Shown here piece after piece: positions 58,767-64,000 of a DNA stretch of 64,000 nucleotides (positions are counted from its first letter, which is position 1; every line of letters starts with the position of its first letter). Under the pieces are notes generated by a model. The model was not told the origin of the DNA. It made no database searches and saw nothing but the letters and a program-made list of their open reading frames with translations. The translations under genes and the position numbers were made by a program. This DNA comes from Thiocapsa roseopersicina (GTDB lineage Bacteria > Pseudomonadota > Gammaproteobacteria > Chromatiales > Chromatiaceae), in contig NZ_FNNZ01000019.1 in NCBI RefSeq assembly GCF_900106925.1, positions 1-64,000 of the forward strand. Reading direction: 5' to 3'.

Positions 58767-59507
58767 TCAACCCGAGGTTGCGACGATCCCGAGCACCGTG
58801 CGCACACGCCCGACACACTCGCGCAGATGCGACTCGATCTCGGCCATCGTGATGACTCCCTCGCCTTTTCCCGCCGCCCAATTCACGACGAACGCCAGGC
58901 TCGCATAGCAGAGTCCAAGCTCCCGCGCGATCCCGGCCTCCGGCATGCCGGTCATCCCGACCAGGTCACAGCCGTCGCGCTCCAGCCGGGCAATCTCGGC
59001 CGTCGTTTCGAGACGCGGCCCCTGGGTCGCGGCGTAAACGCCCTCCTCGATCACCGGATGACCGGATTCAACGCAGGCGCGGATCAAAACCCGGCGCAGC
59101 TCCTCGCAATACGGCGAGGTCATGTCGACATGATCCAGCCCGCCCTGATCCCCGTCGTAGATGCTGTGCTCGCGTCCGTAGGTGTAGTCCACGAGGTCGT
59201 GCGGAACCGCCAGCGCGAGCGGGGCGAAGCGCGCGCCGATCCCGCCGACCGCCGCCAGGCCGACGACACGCTCGGCACCCAAGGCTCGCAGCGCCCACAG
59301 ATTTGCCCGGTAGTTGATCCGGTGAGGCGGCAGCCGATGACCGGTGCCGTGACGAGGCAGGAAGAGGATCTGCGCACCGTCTAGGCGCCCGCTCGCTACC
59401 GGCGCCGAGGTCTCGCCGAAGGGGGTTTCGACGCGACGCGATGCATCGATCTCCAAGGCGGGAAAGTCCGAAAATCCAGATCCACCGATAATGGCGAGAA
59501 GACTCAT
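58767..59507 (-). CDS. S-methyl-5'-thioinosine phosphorylase (MTAP/PNP family)
   Basis: 246 aa. Phosphorolyses methylthio-purine nucleosides from polyamine synthesis or quorum-signal turnover. Family motifs: LAIIGGSGF, RHGTGHRLPPHRINYRANLW, AVGGIGARFAPLALAVPHDL, GVYAATQGPRLETTAEIARL, GMTGMPEAGIARELGLCYAS. The compact length matches the Pseudomonas methylthioinosine enzyme, shorter than eukaryotic MTAP (about 283 aa). Substrate choice (MTI versus MTA) is inferred. ATG 59507; upstream extension is not used. The hpt gene for hypoxanthine salvage is nearby. Confidence 0.85.
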   Translation of the reverse strand: MSLLAIIGGSGFSDFPALEIDASRRVETPFGETSAPVASGRLDGAQILFLPRHGTGHRLPPHRINYRANLWALRALGAERVVGLAAVGGIGARFAPLALAVPHDLVDYTYGREHSIYDGDQGGLDHVDMTSPYCEELRRVLIRACVESGHPVIEEGVYAATQGPRLETTAEIARLERDGCDLVGMTGMPEAGIARELGLCYASLAFVVNWAAGKGEGVITMAEIESHLRECVGRVRTVLGIVATSG

Positions 59508-59574
59508 GCGTTGACCACGTCCGGAAGTGACTCGAAATGGGCTGCGCAGTCTAGCGGAGGGCGGCTTGGAAGCC

Positions 59575-59597
59575 AAAAAAAGGCGCCTTGCGGCGCC
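59575..59597 (-). terminator. Intrinsic terminator of the hemerythrin gene
   Basis: Minus strand GGCGCC-GCAA-GGCGCC followed by seven T (plus-strand A run 59575-59581). It lies 36 bases after the hemerythrin stop and separates it from the phosphorylase gene. Confidence 0.85.
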
Positions 59598-59632
59598 GGA
59601 TTCTCGTCGTCGAGCGATTTGACGATCGACGG

Positions 59633-60109
59633 TTAGACGGACGGATTGAGCAACCTCGCGCCGCGATTGCCGGGTCGATCGGTGAAGATGCCGATCTCGA
59701 TCAGTTTCGGAAAGAGAACCTGCTCTTCGCGATCGATGCGCTTATCGACCATGTCGAAGATCTCATGCGTTTCCGCCAGAAATTCCTCCGTGAAATTGAA
59801 ATCGCAGTTCTTCAGCCAGTGCCTATGGTAGTCGTCGAAGGTCTTGCGCAATGGCTTCTCGCCGCTGATGAAACCCCAGGCGATCGACTTGACTTTGGGA
59901 TCTTCGTGGATCAGAAGGCTCGGGTAGAGACTGCGATCCTCGGCGGCAAGATGGCTGCGAACCTTCGTACCCAGATCGCACAACAGCTCGTACGCGGTTT
60001 TGGCATTGGGGCGAATACGCAGCTGCTCGGGCGTGAGGAGCGATCTGAGATCTTCGATCATCTGACGCAGCTCCGCATGTGTTTTGCGGTAGCTTTCTAG
60101 TGTCGACAT
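59633..60109 (-). CDS. Hemerythrin-like domain protein
   Basis: 158 aa. A four-helix bundle with the metal-ligand pattern of HHE proteins: H in YRKTHAELR, HLAAEDRSLYP, HRHW, HEIFDMVDKRIDREEQVLFP. Such proteins bind a di-iron centre and oxygen or nitric oxide, or buffer iron. No signal peptide; cytoplasmic. It has its own promoter about 120 bases upstream and its own terminator, so it is a single-gene unit. Confidence 0.88.
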   Translation of the reverse strand: MSTLESYRKTHAELRQMIEDLRSLLTPEQLRIRPNAKTAYELLCDLGTKVRSHLAAEDRSLYPSLLIHEDPKVKSIAWGFISGEKPLRKTFDDYHRHWLKNCDFNFTEEFLAETHEIFDMVDKRIDREEQVLFPKLIEIGIFTDRPGNRGARLLNPSV

Positions 60110-60232
60110 ACACCATCCTCCGATCGTTATGGGTTATGCGGTCGTCGCGTCCCCGCGGTGACGCGCCCCGCGGGGCGACGAAACCGCCGCCCCGGGAGGA
60201 CCGATCACGCTGCAACAACACTCGGGTCAGGA

Positions 60233-60259
60233 TGTATACCAAAGCTTAAAAGGTGTCAA
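60233..60259 (-). promoter_or_regulatory. Sigma-70 promoter of the hemerythrin gene
   Basis: Minus strand: perfect -35 TTGACA (60254-60259), 15-base spacer, TGG extended -10 TATACA (60233-60238). The leader would be about 115 bases, long enough for regulation. Confidence 0.65.
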
Positions 60260-60311
60260 AAAGCGGGCACTTATATTCCCGTTTCAACAAATACCCATAA
60301 AGCCTTCACGT

Positions 60312-60863
60312 CTACACGTCGTCATCGGCCACTGCATAGATCCCGGCGGCGTTTCTGAAGTAGTCCTTGTAGTCGAGCCCGTAGCCATAGAGATATCGGT
60401 CCTCGACATGCACGCCGACGACATCGGCCTCGCACGCGTGCTCGCGCTCCTTGGACACCAGCACGGCAGTGTGCACGCTTGCCGCCCCGTCTTCATGACA
60501 GGCATCGACGATCCGACGCAGCGTAATGCCCTCGTCGAGGATGTCGTCGAGCACCAAGACATGCTCGCCGCGAATGGCATCCGACGGACGGTAGCGCCAG
60601 GCGATCTCCCCGCCGCTGGTCCGGCCCTGATAGCGGCTGGCATGGATATAGTCGACCCGCAGTTGAAACTGCAGCCGCGGAAGCAGAAGACCGGCCACAA
60701 AGACCGCTCCCGTCATGACGCAAAGCACCAGCGGATCCTTTCCGGCGAGACGCTCGGTGATCGACGCGGCCATCCGGTCGAGTGCCGCATCAATCTCCTC
60801 GGGCGTGACCAGTAGTTGCGCACGTGCGGCGACGGCGGCGTAGTCTTTCGGGTCGAGCTTCAT
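60312..60863 (-). CDS. hpt: Hypoxanthine-guanine phosphoribosyltransferase
   Basis: 183 aa. Converts hypoxanthine or guanine plus PRPP to nucleotide. The PRPP loop HVLVLDDILDEGITLRRI, the CVMTGAVFVAGLLLPRL helix and VEDRYLYGYGLDYKDYFRN are intact. ATG 60863 has GGAGG seven bases upstream and overlaps the nagZ stop by four bases (ATGA), so the two are translationally coupled. It may receive hypoxanthine from the thioinosine phosphorylase encoded nearby. Confidence 0.92.
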   Translation of the reverse strand: MKLDPKDYAAVAARAQLLVTPEEIDAALDRMAASITERLAGKDPLVLCVMTGAVFVAGLLLPRLQFQLRVDYIHASRYQGRTSGGEIAWRYRPSDAIRGEHVLVLDDILDEGITLRRIVDACHEDGAASVHTAVLVSKEREHACEADVVGVHVEDRYLYGYGLDYKDYFRNAAGIYAVADDDV

Positions 60864-61936
60864 CCAGTTGCCTCCGGGTCGGTTGGATCGAGGAGCTCCA
60901 GATCGAGCGTCTCGAGCCCCTCGAGAAGAGCCACACACTGCACGCCGTGCTGCCACTCGGGCTGCTCGTGCAGGCGTGCTCGCTCATGCTGACCGCGGCC
61001 GTGCATCCTGAGCAGACGCAGCTCGGCCGCGGGGTCGTGATGATCGACGAACGCATCGAGAACCGCGAGCGCCGCCGGGCGGTTGTTGCAGACCAGCAGC
61101 ATATCGCAACCGGCGTCCGAGGCGGCGCGAGCACGCTCGACCGGATCACCCTCGGATGCCGCGGCACCCATGCTGAGGTCGTCGCTGAAGATCACCCCCT
61201 GGAAACCCAGCCGACCGCGCAGAATGTCGCGCAGCCAGACCGGCGAGAATCCGGCCGGGCGGTCGTCGACCAGAGGGTAACGGACATGGGCCGGCATGAT
61301 CCCTTCCAGAGCATGCGCAATCAGGCGCTCGAAGGGGATGAGATCCTCCATTAAGAGGTCCGTGTAAGGTCTTGGATCGATCGGCAGCTCAAGGTGTGAA
61401 TCCACGCTCACCCCGCCATGTCCGGGAAAATGCTTGCCCACGCCCGCCATGCCGGCGCGACGCACCCCGTCGAGCCAGGCCAGCGCCAGGTCGCCCACGG
61501 CGCGCGCCCGGTTTCCGAAGGCGCGATCGCCGACCACCGGATTGAGCCCGCGGTCAAGATCGAGCACGGGTGCGAAACTGAAATCCACGCCGACCGAGCG
61601 CAGCTCCGCGGCCATGAGCCAGGCCACGGACCCGCAGCTCGCGCGGGCGTCTCTGGGATGCCGATTGTAGAGATCGGCGAAGCGTCCCGCAGGCGGCAGT
61701 CGCGTAAACCCCTCGCGAAAGCGCTGTACCCGCCCGCCTTCTTGATCGACCCCGATCAAGAGATGCGGCTCGCGCAGGCCGTGGATCTCGGCGGTCAGCT
61801 CGGCGAGCTGCGCGGGCGAGTTGAAGTTTCGCGCGAACAGGATGACCCCGCCCACGGCGGGATGGCGCAACACCTCGCGATCCTCGGCGTCGAGTGCCGT
61901 TGCGGCGATATCGAGCATGACGGGACCCAAAGACAC
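60860..61936 (-). CDS. nagZ: Beta-N-acetylhexosaminidase NagZ
   Basis: 358 aa, GH3 family. Removes GlcNAc from anhydromuropeptides in cytoplasmic peptidoglycan recycling. Motifs: GVILFARNF, GVDQEGGRVQRF, the catalytic-histidine loop KHFPGHGGVSVDSH and nucleophile region FSDDLSMGAA. The C-terminus is slightly longer than E. coli NagZ (341 aa). Coupled to hpt downstream. No signal peptide. Confidence 0.96.
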   Translation of the reverse strand: MSLGPVMLDIAATALDAEDREVLRHPAVGGVILFARNFNSPAQLAELTAEIHGLREPHLLIGVDQEGGRVQRFREGFTRLPPAGRFADLYNRHPRDARASCGSVAWLMAAELRSVGVDFSFAPVLDLDRGLNPVVGDRAFGNRARAVGDLALAWLDGVRRAGMAGVGKHFPGHGGVSVDSHLELPIDPRPYTDLLMEDLIPFERLIAHALEGIMPAHVRYPLVDDRPAGFSPVWLRDILRGRLGFQGVIFSDDLSMGAAASEGDPVERARAASDAGCDMLLVCNNRPAALAVLDAFVDHHDPAAELRLLRMHGRGQHERARLHEQPEWQHGVQCVALLEGLETLDLELLDPTDPEATG

Positions 61937-62315
61937 CGACTAGCCTCCCGCCTCCGGACCGAGCACATGGCCCGGTCTGAAACCCTCGGGCCGACACAGC
62001 ATCCACCGACCCGCTATTGCTCGCTTCATACGCAACACCGCTCGCTTCGCATCCGTCCGCGGCCGAGAATCGCCGCAGCACACCGACCCCAAGGATTTAG
62101 GTTCACGGCCGCCGTTGTAACACAGCAACAGCCTCGCTCCTAGGGCCGCCGCGTCTCGACCTTCCCGGGGCTGCGCGCACATGCCCGAGACCGCTATGAT
62201 AGGCGCCGCCGGTGGTTCTCCGCACCAGCCGGACGACCTCGAAGCACTCGTACGACAGGCGTCCGGCGTCTCTTCCGACCGCCTCTTCCGTAAAACTCAG
62301 CAAAGGTCCGCGTCT
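61937..62315. other. Intergenic region between nagZ and a lipoprotein gene
   Basis: About 380 bases between divergent genes. An open frame from ATG 62181 is continuous with the lipoprotein gene but lacks a ribosome site and precedes the signal peptide, so I treat it as non-coding leader. No repeat or clear promoter recognised. Confidence 0.5.
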
Positions 62316-62891
62316 ATGTTGCCCCGCCGTTTCTCGCACCTGCTGCTCGTCGCCGTTGCCGCCTTGGCGACCGTGAGCTGTGGATCCAGTCCGACCTCCG
62401 CTCCGGTCCAGACCTCGACCAGGGTCGGAACCTCCACCGTGGTCGGGACGCCGGCACCGGCCAGGCCCAAGGCGACGGCATCCGGGGAGATCTACGACGG
62501 CCCGCCCGCCCTCGCGATTGCCCCGGTCGTCGACGGGCGCACCTCGGCGACGCCGGAGGTCTCGGCCTGGTGGATCCAAAAACTCATCGCGGAGGACTTG
62601 GACCGGAGCGACCTCTTCGCCGGCGTGATTCCGCTCGAGCACGCATCCGAGGCTCACGAGGGAGGACTGCTCGTCCAACCGGCGCTGACGGCATTGACCT
62701 GGACCCAACCCAATCAGCGTAGCGGAACCATCGCCATGCGGATCCGCGCGAGCGATACCGCAACCGGCAGGGTCCGCCTGGATCGGGTCTACACCGCATC
62801 CTGTCGCGACTGCAAGGTGCCGCCGGGCCAACCCCCTGTTGCCGGTCCCCTGGCGGTCTTGATGCAGGACGTCGCGAAGGACCTGCAGTAG
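62316..62891 (+). CDS. Putative lipoprotein, 191 aa
   Basis: ATG 62316 gives a signal peptide (MLPRRFSHLLLVAVAALATV) ending in SCGSS, a marginal lipobox; AAAGG lies upstream. The mature part has a Thr/Pro-rich linker and one domain (ALAIAPVVDGRTSATPEVSA ... WWIQKLIAEDLDRSDLFAGV; TIAMRIRASDTATGRVRLDR). Two later cysteines occur in CRDCK. It faintly recalls small outer-membrane lipoproteins of the LpoB/ABC-auxiliary kind, but no family can be assigned. Convergent with the PDZ gene. Confidence 0.6.
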   Translation: MLPRRFSHLLLVAVAALATVSCGSSPTSAPVQTSTRVGTSTVVGTPAPARPKATASGEIYDGPPALAIAPVVDGRTSATPEVSAWWIQKLIAEDLDRSDLFAGVIPLEHASEAHEGGLLVQPALTALTWTQPNQRSGTIAMRIRASDTATGRVRLDRVYTASCRDCKVPPGQPPVAGPLAVLMQDVAKDLQ

Positions 62892-63002
62892 AGCCCGCGC
62901 CGCCGGCAACCATGCCCGGCGGCGAGGCGAACCGCCCGATGCTCGGGGCACGCATCTTTCCCGCGAGCCGATCGCCTTGCCGGACGCGCTTCGCGAAGGC
63001 GC

Positions 63003-63902
63003 TCAGGGCGCGGGTCCGACCCGCGCCGAATCCAGGGTCACGCCGAGCGGACCGCGCGGGACCCAGGTCTCGATCACGCGGCCGGCGCGGCGAACCTGCA
63101 CCGCGACCTGCTCCCCGTATTCGCCCTCGGTGGTCTTGTTGCGCAACTCCGAGAAATCGAACAGACGCTCGTCGGCGTAGGACTCGATCAGATCGCCCGC
63201 TTGCAGTCCCGCAATCTCAGCGACGGAGCCGGGGATGACCGAATCGACCTTCACGCGATTATCCGCACCCGTTGCGTAGAGATAGCGGTCGTAGGTGTCG
63301 TCGCCGATCTCCTCGCGAAGCGAGCGCTCGTCCGCGTTGATCCGCGAGAGCTCCTCGCGATATTGGGCGGTCCCGACCCAGCCCTCGCGAATGGCCTGAT
63401 CCCGCAAAGAGAGTCGCTCGAGCGAGCGCTGCGCCTCCTTCAGGACCAAATCCTCCGCCATGACCGGATCCACGCCCGCGGCCACGAGTGCGCCGCGCCG
63501 CTCCTCGGCGGTGCGCGGGGCCGGCGGCCGTACCTCGTCGGCCGCGCCAGCGGTCGCTGTCGAGGCGCTCAGGACGCGGTTGATGGCCTGCTCCACGCTC
63601 GCCAGCCGAACGCGCAGCTCCGTCACCTGCGACTCCAGATCTCGCAGCGCCCGGGGCGCGACCGCATCGCGCGCGGACGCTCCCGACTCGGCCGGCGGCA
63701 CGTCCGGGGCCGGATCGACTTCCTCGGTCACACTCAGCGCAGTCGGGAGCGGCATCGCCGAGGCCGTCTCGGCAACGCGATCGCCATCGGACGAGGCCGG
63801 CGACTGCGGTTCGGTCATTGCGAGATAGCCGGCGACAGCGGCAGCGCCGACGAGGGCACCGGCCGCAAAGCCGGCCGACAAGAGAGGAACGGCTGGGTGC
63901 AT
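63003..63902 (-). CDS. Membrane-anchored PDZ-domain protein
   Basis: 299 aa. ATG 63902 (MHPAVPLLSAGFAAG) begins a signal anchor helix (GFAAGALVGAAAVAGYLAM), followed by an acidic linker, a coiled coil (LRDLESQVTELRVRLASVEQ, about 90-115) and a helical domain. A C-terminal PDZ domain follows: VDSVIPGSVAEIAGLQAGDL, FDFSELRNKT, VQVRRAGRVIETWVPRG. No protease domain is present, so it probably acts as a periplasmic scaffold. A longer start at 63968 is possible. It lies at the window edge with no visible partner. Confidence 0.75.
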   Translation of the reverse strand: MHPAVPLLSAGFAAGALVGAAAVAGYLAMTEPQSPASSDGDRVAETASAMPLPTALSVTEEVDPAPDVPPAESGASARDAVAPRALRDLESQVTELRVRLASVEQAINRVLSASTATAGAADEVRPPAPRTAEERRGALVAAGVDPVMAEDLVLKEAQRSLERLSLRDQAIREGWVGTAQYREELSRINADERSLREEIGDDTYDRYLYATGADNRVKVDSVIPGSVAEIAGLQAGDLIESYADERLFDFSELRNKTTEGEYGEQVAVQVRRAGRVIETWVPRGPLGVTLDSARVGPAP

Positions 63903-64000
63903 CGTAGAGAGCCTCGGTGAACAGGACGTGAGCCTGCGACCGCAATCGGTCCGCCGCGTTCCCGCCACGCCCGCACCGCCGAACGACGGCGCACAGTTGA

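Noticed and set aside
60258-60285. Terminator after hpt
   Set aside because: CGGG/CCCG stem is only four pairs with a ten-base loop; too weak although a T run follows.

Overview
The window is high-GC DNA from a gammaproteobacterium. The gene set (clpB, oxyR, leuA of the long IPMS2 type, hisG of the long form, the pnp-rpsO-truB-rbfA-infB-nusA-rimP block, S-methylthioinosine phosphorylase, nagZ, hpt) and several small proteins point to Chromatiaceae-like purple sulfur bacteria. That placement is inference from protein character, not a search result. No rRNA, tRNA, CRISPR array or intact insertion sequence was seen.

Layout. 1-1270 is a decayed zone with an N-terminally truncated ABM-type membrane protein and a frameshifted, truncated polyphosphate kinase 2. 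1271-9526 holds a coiled-coil hypothetical protein, a small hypothetical protein, and two large cytoplasmic carbohydrate enzymes: a GH94-type phosphorylase and a CBM-plus-(alpha/alpha)6 protein. 9666-17261 carries a cache-domain sensor, a tiny membrane protein, clpB with a recognisable sigma-32 promoter, oxyR and a DUF389 membrane protein. 17265-23289 has a SWIM/SNF2 helicase, leuA and an Lrp-type regulator. 23350-27103 is a small defence island: higB-higA followed by a single-chain MmeI-like restriction-methylation enzyme. 27178-32086 encodes a patatin, an AI-2E type permease and membrane proteins of unknown role, followed by hisG.

33214-45596 is a signalling island on the minus strand: a PAS-PAS-GGDEF-EAL protein, a broken wecA-like gene, a 2095-residue hybrid histidine kinase with a blue-light LOV domain, a REC-EAL-REC phosphodiesterase and an OmpR-type regulator. 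Together they suggest a light-to-cyclic-di-GMP pathway. The two intergenic regions flanking the regulator gene each carry a CTTWAC-N4-CTTTAC box. One box points toward the EAL gene. The other points toward a gene-less stretch that ends in a strong intrinsic terminator, a possible small RNA.

45845-64000 holds a CinA/MoaB-like protein, the pnp-rpsO and truB-rbfA-infB-nusA-rimP translation/RNA block with unusual inverted-repeat elements in its spacers, a SprT-like protease, a membrane-anchored protein with a Tyr/Gly-rich tail, purine salvage (MTI phosphorylase, Hpt), a hemerythrin, nagZ, a lipoprotein and a PDZ protein. Heptameric tandem repeats of related sequence occur beside clpB/oxyR and upstream of leuA.
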